A DNA stretch of 58,398 nt from Paracoccus beibuensis (GTDB taxonomy: Bacteria > Pseudomonadota > Alphaproteobacteria > Rhodobacterales > Rhodobacteraceae), in contig NZ_JAOTBD010000023.1 of the NCBI RefSeq assembly GCF_026162625.1, positions 1-58,398 on the forward strand. Direction: 5' to 3'. Under the pieces are notes generated by a model. That model ran no database searches. It was not told where the DNA came from and was given only the letters and a program-made list of their open reading frames with translations. A program made the translations under genes and the position numbers. Of this stretch, positions 26,280-36,261 are shown piece after piece. Each line of letters starts with the position of its first letter. Within the stretch, counting starts at the first letter, position 1.

Positions 26280-27191
26280 ATGACCATGCTTTTCGATGGG
26301 GCCGCCGCGCCCAAGACCGATGACTTCATCAAGGACGTGACCGAGGCCACCTTCATGGTCGAGGTCGTCGAGGCCTCGATGGAAGTGCCCGTCATCGTCG
26401 ACTTCTGGGCCCCCTGGTGCGGCCCCTGCAAGACCCTCGGCCCTGCGCTGGAAGCCGAGGTCGCGCGCCACAAGGGGCGTGTCCGCATGGCCAAGGTGGA
26501 CGTGGACCAGAACCAGACCATCGCCTCGCAGCTGCGCGTGCAGTCGATCCCCACCGTCTATGCCTTCTTCAAGGGCCAGCCGGTCGATGCCTTCCAGGGC
26601 GCACTGCCGGCCAGCCAGATCAAGCAGTTCGTGGACAAGCTGGCCGCGATGTCCGGCGATGACGGCGGCCTGGCCGACGCCCTGGCCGCGGCCGAGCAGA
26701 TGATCGAGGACGGCGAGGCCGCCGACGCGATCGAGACCTTCACCGCCATCATCGGCGAGATGCCTGACAGCCCCGACGCCTGGGGCGGCCTGATCCGCGC
26801 CCACCTGGCGGCCGGCGATCACGCCGCGGCTGCGTCAACCCTGCAGCAGGTGCCGGGTCCCGTCGCGACCTCGGCCCCGGTCGAGGCCGCGCGCGCCCAG
26901 TTGCAGCTGGCGCAGCAGGCCAGCAGCGCCGGACCGCTGGACGACCTGCAGGCACGGGTCGATGCCGACCCGTCCGACCAGCAGGCGCGGCTCGAATACG
27001 CCCAGGCCCTTCATGCCGCCGGCCGGGTCGAGGAAGCCATCGACGTCCTTCTGGACAGCTTCCGCCGCGACCGCGACTGGAACGAGGGTGCGGCCAAGGC
27101 CCAGCTGATCACCATCTTCGACAGCCTCAAGCCGAACGACCCCATCGCCCAGAAGGGCCGCCGCCGCCTGTCGTCGTTGATTTTCGCCTGA
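26280..27191 (+). CDS. cnoX: Chaperedoxin CnoX (YbbN-type thioredoxin with TPR)
   Basis: A 303-residue cytoplasmic holdase. The N-terminal thioredoxin domain has an intact WCGPC (46-50), unlike E. coli YbbN which lacks the redox pair. The following ~180 residues form TPR-like helices (EQMIEDGEAADAIETF, ARLEYAQALHAAGRVEEAIDVLLDSFRRD). The family protects unfolding proteins from oxidation and hands them to GroEL. It begins a tight run with the Lon-domain, Trm112-like and rhomboid genes (gaps or overlaps of a few bases). Confidence 0.92.
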   Translation: MTMLFDGAAAPKTDDFIKDVTEATFMVEVVEASMEVPVIVDFWAPWCGPCKTLGPALEAEVARHKGRVRMAKVDVDQNQTIASQLRVQSIPTVYAFFKGQPVDAFQGALPASQIKQFVDKLAAMSGDDGGLADALAAAEQMIEDGEAADAIETFTAIIGEMPDSPDAWGGLIRAHLAAGDHAAAASTLQQVPGPVATSAPVEAARAQLQLAQQASSAGPLDDLQARVDADPSDQQARLEYAQALHAAGRVEEAIDVLLDSFRRDRDWNEGAAKAQLITIFDSLKPNDPIAQKGRRRLSSLIFA

Positions 27192-27194
27192 TCC

Positions 27195-27821
27195 ATGCCC
27201 CGCAGATTCGACCTGCCGGACCGCATCGCCCTGTTCCCGCTGCCGGGGGCGGTGCTGATGCCCCGCGCCCGCCTGCCGCTGCACATCTTCGAGCCGCGCT
27301 ATCTGCAGATGCTGGAAGACACGCTGAAGACCGACCACCGCCTGATCGGCATGATTCAGCCCGAGGGCGAGGGCCTGTCATCCATCGGCTGCGCGGGCCG
27401 CGTCGTCGCGTTTTCGGAAACCGATGACGGGCGGATGATGATCTCGCTCGGCGCGGTGTCGCGGTTCCGGCTGCTGGAGCCGCAGGAAGGCTTTGCCCCC
27501 TACCTCCAGGGCCGCGTCGACTGGTCGTCCTTTCCGCGCGACACCGCCGGGACCGAACAGGACCCGAACCTCGACCGCAAGGCGCTGTTCGACCTTCTGG
27601 CGCGCTACATGGAAACGCAGGAGCTGTCGACGGATTGGGACGCCGCCTCGCAGGCCGAGGACGAGCTTCTGATCAACTCGCTGTCGATGATGCTGCCCTT
27701 CGGCCCCGGCGACAAGCAGGCGCTGCTGGAATCGCCCACGCTGGCCGATCGCCGCGAACTGCTGATCGGCCTGATCGAATTCGCCCTCCACGGCGGCGAG
27801 AACGAGGAACGACTGCAATGA
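27195..27821 (+). CDS. Lon N-terminal-domain protein (LON peptidase substrate-binding)
   Basis: A 208-residue protein consisting only of the substrate-binding domain of Lon. The start [34 protein letters not shown] is the classic LON-domain signature; there is no AAA+ or protease part. Free-standing copies may act as adaptors; their function is unproven. It begins three bases after cnoX without a ribosome site of its own, so it is translationally coupled. Its stop overlaps the next start (ATGA). Confidence 0.9.
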   Translation: MPRRFDLPDRIALFPLPGAVLMPRARLPLHIFEPRYLQMLEDTLKTDHRLIGMIQPEGEGLSSIGCAGRVVAFSETDDGRMMISLGAVSRFRLLEPQEGFAPYLQGRVDWSSFPRDTAGTEQDPNLDRKALFDLLARYMETQELSTDWDAASQAEDELLINSLSMMLPFGPGDKQALLESPTLADRRELLIGLIEFALHGGENEERLQ

Positions 27822-28012
27822 CCGACACCGTCCCCGCCTTCGACCGCCACATGCTCGCGGCGCTGGTCTGCCCCGTCACCCACGCGCCGCTGCGTTACGA
27901 CGCCGACCGGCAAGAGCTTGTCTCTCGCGCCGCCGGTCTTGCCTTCCCGATCCGCTCCGGTATCCCCATCATGCTGATCGACGAAGCCCGCCAGATCAGG
28001 GCCGATGACTGA
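27818..28012 (+). CDS. Trm112 family protein
   Basis: A 64-residue protein matching the bacterial Trm112/YcaR group: [17 protein letters not shown], then [28 protein letters not shown]. Eukaryotic Trm112 activates methyltransferases; the bacterial role is unclear. Only one cysteine of the zinc ribbon remains, which is common in alphaproteobacteria. The start is fixed by the ATGA overlap with the Lon-domain gene, and its last eight bases overlap the rhomboid start. Confidence 0.88.
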   Translation: MTDTVPAFDRHMLAALVCPVTHAPLRYDADRQELVSRAAGLAFPIRSGIPIMLIDEARQIRADD

Positions 28013-28670
28013 CGCCCCGCGCCCCGCCGCGGTCCCGCGCGTATCGGCGCGCGCCCTCGCCCCCGCCCGCCTGCCGGTCTGGCTGCGGGTCTTGATCGGG
28101 GCCTGCTGCCTGATCGAGGTCCTGCTGTTCGTTGCAGGTCTTTTCGGCTATCCGGCCGTGCGGCAGGCGACCTTCATGCTGGTCGCCTTCTGGTCGCTCC
28201 TCTTCTGGGACGGGGCGGGCATCTACCCGGGGCAGTGGCTGGTCATGTTCCTGACCTACGGCCTGCTGCACGCGGGGCCGCTGCACCTGGGCATGAACAT
28301 GATCTCCCTTGCCGCCGTCGGGCGGGAACTTAGCGGCATGGTCGGCTCGGGGCGGATGGCGCTGATCTACCTGGCCAGCCAGATCGGCGGCGCGCTGACA
28401 TTCGCGCTGATGCAGCCCGATGCGGGCCCCATGATCGGTGCCTCGGGTGCGGTCTTCGGCGTGGCCGGCGCGCTTGTGGGACATGCCGCCGTCACATTGC
28501 GCCGCCGTCAGCGCCCGACCGCGCCGCTGGTCCGCGCCGTCGGCCTGCTCCTCGCGCTCAACATCGGCCTGACCCTGCTGATGCCCTCGATCGCATGGGA
28601 GGCGCATCTGGGCGGCGCCCTGAGCGGTCTGCTGCTGGGCGTGGCCTTCGCGCTGTCGACCCCTCGCTGA
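28005..28670 (+). CDS. Rhomboid family intramembrane serine protease
   Basis: A 221-residue membrane protease with about six transmembrane segments after a basic, Pro/Ala-rich cytoplasmic tail (1-24). The catalytic dyad is Ser147 (GASGAVFG) with His201 ([11 protein letters not shown]). His94-x3-Asn98 (HLGMNM) supplies the oxyanion hole. It cleaves single-pass membrane proteins; the substrate is unknown. Placement behind cnoX and the Lon-domain gene suggests membrane-protein quality control, which is inference. Confidence 0.92.
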   Translation: MTDAPRPAAVPRVSARALAPARLPVWLRVLIGACCLIEVLLFVAGLFGYPAVRQATFMLVAFWSLLFWDGAGIYPGQWLVMFLTYGLLHAGPLHLGMNMISLAAVGRELSGMVGSGRMALIYLASQIGGALTFALMQPDAGPMIGASGAVFGVAGALVGHAAVTLRRRQRPTAPLVRAVGLLLALNIGLTLLMPSIAWEAHLGGALSGLLLGVAFALSTPR

Positions 28671-28684
28671 GAACGCTTCTGTCG

Positions 28685-29413
28685 TCAGCTGTCCAGGGGG
28701 GTCCGGGGGGCCGGCCCCCCGGCGTCGCGGGACGCAACCGGACCTTCGTCCGCGTCCGCCACGTCGTCCTCGGCCTCACCCTCAACGGCAGTCAGTCGCC
28801 GCAACGCAGGGCGGAAGATATCCGCAGGTGTCCACGCCAGCGAGGCCGCATCCGCTTCGGGCGCCTGCGCCAGGTGCTCGGCGACCAGCCGGTGCCCGAT
28901 CCCATAGCCCGTCCACTTGCGGACCTTGCCGCGCCCCAGGAACCACTCGGGAAAGTCGAAGTCCCGCCGCGCCCACAGATGTCCTGCCTGCTTCAACGTC
29001 CCGGGCCCTGGCCGGACCGCATCCCAAGGGTCCGGCGCACCGCCCAGGATCTGCAGCACGAAATGGCCCGCCAGCCCCTCGCTGACCAGCGCCTCGCCCA
29101 GCGACAGCCCGTATCCGGGCCCTTCCCACCGCAGCAGGTGGTGCAACTCGTGGACCAGCGTCCGCTGCAGATGCTCGACCGAGAAACGCTCGGGCATCAG
29201 GGTGATCTCGATCACGCCGGGCGCAGGGGACTGGCCGCCGATGCCCCAGTCGGGAATGACCGCATCGCCCGCGCGCAGCACAAGATCGAAGCGCGGCAGG
29301 TCGACATGATCGTCGACCATCGCCACGCTCTCGCGCAGGGTGGCGCGAATGGCGGACATGTTGCCGGTCAGGGCGTTGCGCGCGTTCAGCAGATGCAGGT
29401 GCCAGATGGTCAT
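28685..29413 (-). CDS. DUF2268-type putative zinc protease
   Basis: A 242-residue cytoplasmic protein with a zincin motif HELHH (His88, Glu89, His92) and a downstream Glu112 in ALVSEGLAGHF, as in DUF2268 (gluzincin-like) proteins. No signal peptide or membrane segment is visible. Substrate and role are unknown. The C-terminal ~30 residues are acidic and then GGPAPRTPLDS, the last part encoded within a perfect 20-bp GC palindrome. The gene lies tail-to-tail with the rhomboid gene, 14 bases apart. Confidence 0.75.
   Translation of the reverse strand: MTIWHLHLLNARNALTGNMSAIRATLRESVAMVDDHVDLPRFDLVLRAGDAVIPDWGIGGQSPAPGVIEITLMPERFSVEHLQRTLVHELHHLLRWEGPGYGLSLGEALVSEGLAGHFVLQILGGAPDPWDAVRPGPGTLKQAGHLWARRDFDFPEWFLGRGKVRKWTGYGIGHRLVAEHLAQAPEADAASLAWTPADIFRPALRRLTAVEGEAEDDVADADEGPVASRDAGGPAPRTPLDS
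28703..28722. repeat. Perfect 20-bp GC palindrome at the DUF2268 3' end
   Basis: CCGGGGGGCC followed by its exact inverse GGCCCCCCGG lies inside the last codons of the DUF2268 gene and 33 bases after the rhomboid stop. With no loop it would cruciform rather than make a standard terminator hairpin. It may still pause polymerase for both converging transcripts. Confidence 0.6.
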
Positions 29414-29455
29414 GTCACGGATATACCTGCCGCCGTCCCGCCGCGCCAGAGTTCC

Positions 29456-32026
29456 TCAGACCTCGGGCACCAGCACTTCCCGCTTGCCGACATGGTTGGC
29501 GGCGCTGACGACCCCTTGATCCTCCATCTGCTCGACCAGGCGCGCGGCCTTGTTATAGCCGATGGCGAGCTTGCGCTGGATGTAGCTGGTCGAACATTTG
29601 CGATCCTTGGCCACGATCATCACCGCCTGGTCATAGAGCGCGTCGTCCCCGCCCTCGCCACCGCCAAGACCCAGCACCGCATCGATATCCGATGCCACCT
29701 CGTCCTCGGGTCCCTCGACCACGCCGGACTTGTAGCTGGGCGGCCCGAAGGACTTCAGGTGGTTCACGATCTCCTCGACCTCCTCGTCGCTGACGAAGGG
29801 GCCGTGGATGCGGGTGATGCGCGCGCCGTTGCCCATGTAGAGCATGTCGCCTTGCCCCAGCAGCTGCTCGGCCCCCTGTTCGCCCAGGATCGTGCGGCTG
29901 TCGATCTTGGACGTCACCTGGAAGCTGACCCGCGTGGGAAAGTTCGCCTTGATCGTGCCGGTGATGACGTCGACCGAGGGGCGCTGCGTCGCCATGATCA
30001 GGTGGATGCCGCTGGCCCGCGCCATCTGCGCCAGGCGCTGGATGCAGGCTTCGATTTCCTTGCCCGCGACCATCATCAGGTCGGCCATCTCGTCGACGAC
30101 GACGACGATATAGGGGAACGTTTCGGGCTGGAACTCCTCGGTCTCCCAGATCGCGTCGCCGGTATCCTCGTCAAAGCCGGTCTGCACGGTGCGCTTGAAC
30201 ATCTCGCCCTTCTTGAGGGCTTCGATGACGCGGCCGTTATAGCCCTCGATGTTCCGGACGCCCATCTTGGACATCTTGCGATAGCGGTCCTCCATTTCTC
30301 CGACAACCCATTTCAGCGCGACGACAGCCTTCTTGGGGTCGGTGACGACCGGGGACAGCAGGTGCGGAATACCGTCATAGACCGACAGTTCCAGCATCTT
30401 GGGGTCGATCATGATCAGCCGGCATTCGTCAGGAGTCAGCTTGTACAGCAGCGACAGGATCATCGTGTTGATCGCCACCGACTTGCCCGAACCGGTGGTC
30501 CCGGCGATCAGCAGGTGGGGCATCTTGGCCAGGTTCGCCACGACCGGATCGCCGCCGATGTCCTTGCCAAGCGCCAGGGGCAGCGGCTGCGTGCCGTCGC
30601 CAAAGGCGCGGCTGGCAAAGATCTCGCGCAGCAGGACCTTCTCGCGCCGCGCATTGGGCAGTTCGATCCCGATGACCGACCGGCCCGGCACGGTGCTCAC
30701 GCGCGCCGACAGCGCCGACATGGACCGCGCGATGTCGTCTGCCAGGCCGATGACGCGGCTGGCCTTCAGCCCCGGCGCGGGCTCCAGCTCGTAAAGCGTG
30801 ACGACGGGTCCAGGGCGCACCTCGGTGATCTGCCCCTTGACGCCATAGTCGTCCAGCACCGCCTCCAGCGTGCGGGCGTTCTCCATCAGCACCTCTTGCG
30901 AGACCGGCTGCTGGTCGCCATCCGTCGGCGCCGACAACAGGTCCAGCGGCGGACGTTCGTAGGCACCGTCCGGATCTTCGGCGCGAAGCGTCGGGGCGGC
31001 GGTGCGGGCAGGCTCGGGCTTGGGGGCCGCCGGGATGATGCGGGTGGCGGAGGGCTGGGTCACGGCCTCATCGTCCTCGACCTCGGACGCAGGCGGCACG
31101 CCATCGCGCGCCAGGCGCGAGGTCACTGCCTTCAGGACCGAGGTCTTGGCGGTGCTGGTGCGGATCGCATCGCTGATCCGGCCGCGAACCTCGGCGTCGG
31201 ACGGGCCTTCGCCGTCCCAGTCGGCATCGCGCTCGATCAGCTCCGGCTCGGGCAGTTCCTCCTCCAGCTCGAAGGCGGGGGGCGGGGCGGTCCGGCGGCG
31301 CGGTGCTGTCACGACGGGGGCGGCACGCGGCGCGTCCTCGTCGGACCCGCGCGGCTGACGCAGGCGCTGCGAGACCGCCACGCCTGTCGCCGCCGCGCCG
31401 ACCGCCATGTGGCGCGCCGCGCCAAGTCCGGCGATGAAGCGCCGCCACAGGCCCGTCAGCTCCGCCCGGTCGAATCCGAAGACGAAGGCGCCCGCCGCGA
31501 CGACGGCCAGCGCCATCAGCAGCGCCGCCACCCGAATGCCCAGCTGCGCCTTCATCGGCAGGATGTTCAGCAGCGCGCCCATGACCATGTCGCCGAAATG
31601 CCCGCCCAGGCCATAGGTCTGCTGCCATTCCGGCCCTGGAACCAGCGTGCTGGCATAGACCGACACCAGCGCCACGGCCAAGGGCGTGAAGATGCCGCGC
31701 ATCAGCCGGTCCTCGCCCTTGTGCAGCATCAGCCGCAGACCCCACACCCAGGCCGCGGCGACCAGCATCCAAGACCCGTACCCCGCGATCATGATCAGCG
31801 CCGAAGCGACATATGCGCCGAAACTGCCCAGCATGTTCTGCGCCGGCGCGTCGGTTGCCGAGCGGAAGCTGGGATCGTCGGCGGTCCAGCTGCCCAGCAT
31901 CATCGCGATGACGATGCCCAGGATGATCAGACCCGCGCCCGCCAGTTCCTTGCCCCGGCGTTCCAGCGCGGCGCGGGTGGACTGATCGAACAGCGGATCG
32001 CGTTGTTTCGCCTGCCAGCTTGCCAT
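29456..32026 (-). CDS. ftsK: DNA translocase FtsK
   Basis: An 856-residue septal DNA pump that clears chromosome dimers. The N-terminus has four membrane segments (about 25-200). A Pro/Ala/Glu-rich linker (about 220-380) is shorter than in E. coli. The motor has Walker A GTTGSGKS (509-516) and Walker [14 protein letters not shown]-terminal gamma winged helix ([28 protein letters not shown]) reads polarity sequences. [11 protein letters not shown] is chosen as start over MRRGEIM because GGTGAG precedes it. Confidence 0.95.
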   Translation of the reverse strand: MASWQAKQRDPLFDQSTRAALERRGKELAGAGLIILGIVIAMMLGSWTADDPSFRSATDAPAQNMLGSFGAYVASALIMIAGYGSWMLVAAAWVWGLRLMLHKGEDRLMRGIFTPLAVALVSVYASTLVPGPEWQQTYGLGGHFGDMVMGALLNILPMKAQLGIRVAALLMALAVVAAGAFVFGFDRAELTGLWRRFIAGLGAARHMAVGAAATGVAVSQRLRQPRGSDEDAPRAAPVVTAPRRRTAPPPAFELEEELPEPELIERDADWDGEGPSDAEVRGRISDAIRTSTAKTSVLKAVTSRLARDGVPPASEVEDDEAVTQPSATRIIPAAPKPEPARTAAPTLRAEDPDGAYERPPLDLLSAPTDGDQQPVSQEVLMENARTLEAVLDDYGVKGQITEVRPGPVVTLYELEPAPGLKASRVIGLADDIARSMSALSARVSTVPGRSVIGIELPNARREKVLLREIFASRAFGDGTQPLPLALGKDIGGDPVVANLAKMPHLLIAGTTGSGKSVAINTMILSLLYKLTPDECRLIMIDPKMLELSVYDGIPHLLSPVVTDPKKAVVALKWVVGEMEDRYRKMSKMGVRNIEGYNGRVIEALKKGEMFKRTVQTGFDEDTGDAIWETEEFQPETFPYIVVVVDEMADLMMVAGKEIEACIQRLAQMARASGIHLIMATQRPSVDVITGTIKANFPTRVSFQVTSKIDSRTILGEQGAEQLLGQGDMLYMGNGARITRIHGPFVSDEEVEEIVNHLKSFGPPSYKSGVVEGPEDEVASDIDAVLGLGGGEGGDDALYDQAVMIVAKDRKCSTSYIQRKLAIGYNKAARLVEQMEDQGVVSAANHVGKREVLVPEV

Positions 32027-32030
32027 GATC

Positions 32031-33233
32031 TCACCCCTCCGCAATGTCGTCGTAAAGAACCGCGCGCAGTCGTGTCAGCGCCGTATCGGTCTGGGCCGCA
32101 TCGGCGACCAGCGCCACGCGGATGAAGCCGCGCCCGGGGTTCGTCCCGCCCACATCCCGCGACAGATATGCGCCCGGCAGCACCTGGATGCCGGCCTCGG
32201 CCCACAGCTTGCGGGCGGCGGCCTCTCCGTCAGGGACGGGCAGCCACAGGAAGAACCCGCCCTCGACGGGGCGATAGCCGGGAACGTTACCCAGCACCCG
32301 GTCGGCAATGCGGTATTTCTGCTGATACATCTCGCGGCTGGCATCCACATGCGCCTCCTCGGCCCAGGCCCGTTCGCTGACGCGCTGGACGGGCAGCGGC
32401 AGCGGCGCCCCCGCATAGCTGCGCAGGCGCCGCATCTGACGGATCTGCGCCAGCCCTCCGGCAGCAAAGCCCGACCGCAGCCCCGGCAGGTTCGACCGCT
32501 TCGATAGCGAGTTGAACATCACCACCCGGTCGGGCAGCCCCATGTCCGTTGCGACTTTCAGCGCGCCGGGCGGCGGCGCATCGCGCCAGATCTCGGAATA
32601 GCATTCGTCGGCCAGGATCAGGAAATCATGACGCTCGGCCAGGGCCAGCAGCCGTTCCAGATAGTCGCGACCGGCCACCGCGCCCTGCGGGTTGGCGGGC
32701 GAACACAGATAGGCCAGCGCCACCCGGTCCAGCAGCGCCGGGTCAAGTGCCGCATAATCGGGCAGATTGCCGGTATCAGGCGTGGCGGGCACGAAGACGG
32801 GGTCTGCATGCACGGCGGCGGCGGCCACGGCATAGACCTGGTAGAACGGGTTCGGGATCAGCACGGCGGGCCGCTGGCCGTTCTTGGTTTCCGGACATAG
32901 CGCCAGCGCGGCGTTGAACAGCCCCTCGCGCGTGCCGTTCAGGATCATCAGCCGATCTGGCGCGACATCCAGGTCGTGGCGCCGACCAAGCCAGCCGCCG
33001 ATCGCGGCCAGCAGCTCTGGCGTGCCTTCGTTCACGGGATACTTCGCCAGCTCGCCGATGCTGTCGGCCATGACGCCCGCGACGAAGTCCGGCATCGGGT
33101 GGCGAGGTTCCCCAATGGTCAGGACCATTGGGGATTCGCCCGCGGACAACCCTGGGGTGATGTCCGCCAGCAGCGCCCGCAAACGCGGAAACGCGTATTC
33201 CGGCAGGTTCGAGAACCGCTCGGGGAATGCCAT
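32031..33233 (-). CDS. Class I/II aminotransferase, DapC-like
   Basis: A 400-residue PLP enzyme of fold type I. Lys245 in [16 protein letters not shown] binds PLP, and [16 protein letters not shown] and DECYSEIW are standard motifs. Closest in pattern to alphaproteobacterial succinyldiaminopimelate aminotransferases (lysine/DAP synthesis), but other amino-donor pairs are possible. It ends four bases before the ftsK start, so the two share a transcript. Confidence 0.83.
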   Translation of the reverse strand: MAFPERFSNLPEYAFPRLRALLADITPGLSAGESPMVLTIGEPRHPMPDFVAGVMADSIGELAKYPVNEGTPELLAAIGGWLGRRHDLDVAPDRLMILNGTREGLFNAALALCPETKNGQRPAVLIPNPFYQVYAVAAAAVHADPVFVPATPDTGNLPDYAALDPALLDRVALAYLCSPANPQGAVAGRDYLERLLALAERHDFLILADECYSEIWRDAPPPGALKVATDMGLPDRVVMFNSLSKRSNLPGLRSGFAAGGLAQIRQMRRLRSYAGAPLPLPVQRVSERAWAEEAHVDASREMYQQKYRIADRVLGNVPGYRPVEGGFFLWLPVPDGEAAARKLWAEAGIQVLPGAYLSRDVGGTNPGRGFIRVALVADAAQTDTALTRLRAVLYDDIAEG

Positions 33234-33321
33234 CTGTGCCTCGCTTCTTCGGGGTCTTCGCCCCGTTCATTGGCCGAAACATTAGCGGCATCGCGCCCGT
33301 GCGTCCAGCCAAGACGGGGCT

Positions 33322-34653
33322 TCAGGCGTGCAGCGCGGCCTCGGCCCCGGCGGCGACGCGCAGCAGGTGGCGGTCCAGACCCGCATGTCCCATGAGCGAG
33401 ATCCCGCAGCATGGATGCCCCGTCGGCAGCGTGACCGATGGCAGGCCCAGAAGGTTCGCGATTCGCGTGTTCCGAAGCGTCAGCAGGTTGGCCCGAACGA
33501 ACTCTGCCTCGTCGCTCATCAGCCGCTGGGTCGTGGGCGGCATGATCGGCACGGTCGGGACCAGCACCGCGTCATAGCCGCCAACCACGTCCTTGATCCA
33601 TTTGCGGCGGATGCGGGACAGCTGCTCCCATGCGGCGACATAGCCGGGGCCGCTCACCTCGGCGCCGCCGCGGAAGCGGTCCAGGATGGGTTTCCACATC
33701 AGTTCGGGCGCATCCTCGATCTGCGCACGCCAGATGCCATAGGCCTCGGGCGCGAACAGCTGCGGCGACAGCGCCATCGCCCGGTCCAACCAATCGGTGG
33801 TGACATGGGTGACGGTCGCACCCGCAGCGGCAAGCCGCGCCACGGCATCCTCGAAGGCGGCGACCGGCCCGGCTTCTGCCCCGTCGAAGGGCAGGCCGTC
33901 CAGCACCATCAAGCGCATGCCGCGCACCGTCGCCTCGGCCAGGTCGGGGGCGCGCTGGTCGGCCATGATGGCGAACAGCTCGGCGCAGTCCTCGACCGTG
34001 CGGGCGATGGGGCCGGCGATGTCGAAGCGGCGTGCCAGCGGCACCACGCCCTTTTCGGGCAGCGCGTCATGCGTCGGCTTGAAGCCGACCAGCCCGTTCC
34101 AGGCCGCAGGCACACGGATCGACCCGCCCGTATCCGTCCCGATCGCCGCCGCCGCCAGCCCCAGCGCCACCGAAACCGCCGCCCCCGAGGACGAACCCCC
34201 GGGAGCAAGGTCCGGGTCCAGCGCATTCGGCGGCGTGGCCGTCACCGGGTTCAGCCCCAGGCCCGAAAATGCCAGTTCCGTCATGTGGGTCTTGCCCAGG
34301 CAGATCGTGCCGCGCCTAGCTGCGCGGGCCAGGATGTTGGCGTCCTTGCGCGGCACCCGGCCTTCCAGCAGCTTCGATCCGGCCTCGGTCACGGTGCCGC
34401 CGCTGTCGATATTGTCCTTCCAGCTGATCGCGACGCCGTCCAGCAGGCTGTGGCGGCGTTCCTGCTTGGCGCGGTCATGGGCGGCCACGGCCTCGGACCG
34501 GGCGCGGGCGGGCGTCAGGCGGGCATAGATGCGGGCGCAGTCGGGATGGGTCTTCGCCGCGTCCAGATAGGCTTCGGTCTGGTTGATCGGGTCCAGAAGG
34601 CCCGCCATGATCGCGCGGCCCTGCTGCGTGGCCGAGGCTTTCAGCCAATCCAT
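33322..34653 (-). CDS. Amidase signature family hydrolase
   Basis: A 443-residue amidase with the complete Ser-cisSer-Lys triad: Lys79 (ISWKDNID), Ser155 (PGGSSSGAAV) and nucleophile Ser178 (GTDTGGSIRVPA). It resembles the catalytic fold of GatA, but the C-terminal half lacks GatA features, so a small-molecule amide is the likely substrate. It lies 88 bases upstream of the aminotransferase on the same strand and could be co-transcribed with it. Confidence 0.88.
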   Translation of the reverse strand: MDWLKASATQQGRAIMAGLLDPINQTEAYLDAAKTHPDCARIYARLTPARARSEAVAAHDRAKQERRHSLLDGVAISWKDNIDSGGTVTEAGSKLLEGRVPRKDANILARAARRGTICLGKTHMTELAFSGLGLNPVTATPPNALDPDLAPGGSSSGAAVSVALGLAAAAIGTDTGGSIRVPAAWNGLVGFKPTHDALPEKGVVPLARRFDIAGPIARTVEDCAELFAIMADQRAPDLAEATVRGMRLMVLDGLPFDGAEAGPVAAFEDAVARLAAAGATVTHVTTDWLDRAMALSPQLFAPEAYGIWRAQIEDAPELMWKPILDRFRGGAEVSGPGYVAAWEQLSRIRRKWIKDVVGGYDAVLVPTVPIMPPTTQRLMSDEAEFVRANLLTLRNTRIANLLGLPSVTLPTGHPCCGISLMGHAGLDRHLLRVAAGAEAALHA

Positions 34654-34670
34654 TCAGTTACCCCGGCCAT

Positions 34671-34847
34671 TCAGAAATCCACCGCGAGGCCGTTCTTTTC
34701 GTAGTCGCCATAGCGCACCGGTTCCGGACCGTCGCGGCCGCCGTATTCCTTGGGCAGGATCCGGGCCGCCTGCGCGCGGCGGCGCTCTTCGGCCTCGGCC
34801 AGGGCACGTTGCGCTGCGGGAGGCAGGTCGGGGGTGTCATCGCTCAT
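34671..34847 (-). CDS. DUF1674 protein, SDHAF4 homologue
   Basis: A 58-residue protein whose C-terminus LPKEYGGRDGPEPVRYGDYEKNGLAVDF is the SDHAF4/DUF1674 signature. The mitochondrial member helps assemble flavinated SdhA; the bacterial one is presumed to do the same for succinate dehydrogenase. GGAGGA precedes the ATG. The start MSDDTPDLPP matches the family; upstream in-frame sequence runs through the divergent rsmB region. The amidase gene follows 17 bases downstream. Confidence 0.88.
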   Translation of the reverse strand: MSDDTPDLPPAAQRALAEAEERRRAQAARILPKEYGGRDGPEPVRYGDYEKNGLAVDF

Positions 34848-34917
34848 GGAAAGATCCTCCGGATGGGCGTATGGGTGACGGTCAGTCTTGACGAACATGT
34901 AGGCAAAGGAAAGCGAT

Positions 34918-36195
34918 TTGGCAAAGCCGGGCGGCGATGTGGCGCGCAGGGGCGCCTTGCGATTGATCCAGGGCGTGCGCGACGGGCGGTCCCTGTCGGA
35001 CCAGTCCGGCGCGCTGCGGTCGCTGCCGGTGGCCGAACAGGCGCGGGCGGCGCGGCTGGCGGCCGAAACCCTGCGCCACCAGGGCCGCGCCGACCGGGTG
35101 ATCGAGCCGCTGGTCGCGCGCAAGCCTGCCCCCCAAATCGCCGACGTCCTGCGCCTCGCGGTGGTCGAGATGCTGGAACTGGGCGCCCCCGCCCATGGCG
35201 TCGTCGGCGCGGCGGTGGACCTGACGCGGACCTTGGGCAAGCGCGGCCAAGCGGCGGCGGGCATGGTGAACGCGGTGCTGCGCAAGGCCAGCGCCTTCGC
35301 GGGTTGGGCCGACCTGCCGCCGCAGCCGCTGCCCGAATGGCTGCGCGATCCGCTGGTCGAGGCTTATGGCGGCGACGTCATGGCCGCCATCGAGGCCGCC
35401 CACCAGCGGGGCGCGCCGTTGGACCTGACGCCCCGCCCCGGCGCGGCCGCGGTGCCGGGTGCCGACCCGCTGCCCACCGGATCATGGCGCATCCACGGCC
35501 CGGCGCAGGTCACGGCGCTGTCCGGCTACGACGTTGGCGACTGGTGGGTGCAGGATGCGGCCGCCGCCCTGCCCGTGCGCCTTCTGGACCCGAAGGCGGG
35601 GGAACGCATCGCGGACCTCTGCGCCGCGCCGGGTGGCAAGACGCTGCAGCTGGCCACCGCCAAGGCCGAGGTCATCGCCGTCGACATCAACGACCAGCGC
35701 CTGAAACGCGTGGCCGAAAACCTGGCCCGCTGCGGGCTGACCGCGCGCCTGGTCGCCGCCGATGCGCTGCAATGGCGCCCGGACGTGCAGTTCGACGCTA
35801 TCCTGCTGGACGCGCCCTGTTCGGCCACCGGCACGATCCGCCGCCACCCGGACCTGCCCTTCATCCGCGACGGCCACGGCATCGCCGAGTTGATCGAGCT
35901 GCAAGCGGCGCTTCTGGACCACGCGCTGTCGCTGCTGCGCCCCGGTGGGCGGCTGGTCTTCGCCACCTGTTCGCTGATCCCCGACGAGGGCGAGGTCCAG
36001 ATCGACGAGGCGCTGGCCCGCCATCCCGGCCTGACGGTCGAACGCCCCGACCTGACCCGGATCGACTTGGCCGGCATCGACCCCGCCTGGATCACCGAGG
36101 AAGGCGGCCTGCGCCTGCGCCCGGACTTCTGGCCGGACAAGGGCGGCATGGACGGCTTTTACATGGCGCGGCTGCGGAAGCCCGGCACCCAATAG
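34918..36195 (+). CDS. rsmB: 16S rRNA (cytosine-C5)-methyltransferase, RsmB/NOP family
   Basis: A 425-residue methyltransferase. An N-terminal NusB-like domain (1-~135, with ADVLRLAVVEMLEL) binds RNA. The SAM domain has DLCAAPGGKT, and the two cysteines are in LDAPCSATGTIRRHPDL and VFATCSL, as in m5C enzymes. The start is a TTG at 34918 with AAGGAAAG nine bases upstream; no ATG is available nearby. It is divergent from the SDHAF4 gene with only 70 bases between the starts. Confidence 0.9.
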   Translation: MAKPGGDVARRGALRLIQGVRDGRSLSDQSGALRSLPVAEQARAARLAAETLRHQGRADRVIEPLVARKPAPQIADVLRLAVVEMLELGAPAHGVVGAAVDLTRTLGKRGQAAAGMVNAVLRKASAFAGWADLPPQPLPEWLRDPLVEAYGGDVMAAIEAAHQRGAPLDLTPRPGAAAVPGADPLPTGSWRIHGPAQVTALSGYDVGDWWVQDAAAALPVRLLDPKAGERIADLCAAPGGKTLQLATAKAEVIAVDINDQRLKRVAENLARCGLTARLVAADALQWRPDVQFDAILLDAPCSATGTIRRHPDLPFIRDGHGIAELIELQAALLDHALSLLRPGGRLVFATCSLIPDEGEVQIDEALARHPGLTVERPDLTRIDLAGIDPAWITEEGGLRLRPDFWPDKGGMDGFYMARLRKPGTQ

Positions 36196-36261
36196 GCGGC
36201 GACCGTTACCGACACCACAGGGGCCAAGCAAGGGCAGCCCGACCGGGGACCAGATCCGGTA

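Noticed and set aside
23952..26822. Minus-strand open frame spanning the MFS, xthA and cnoX genes
   Set aside because: It crosses three well-supported genes on both strands with a change of composition at each, so it is not a gene.
28595..32125. Open frame of over 1,100 codons antisense to the DUF2268 gene and ftsK
   Set aside because: High-GC genes suppress stops in the opposite strand. The product is low-complexity and repetitive in His/Arg/Gln/Asp, and ftsK is unambiguous.
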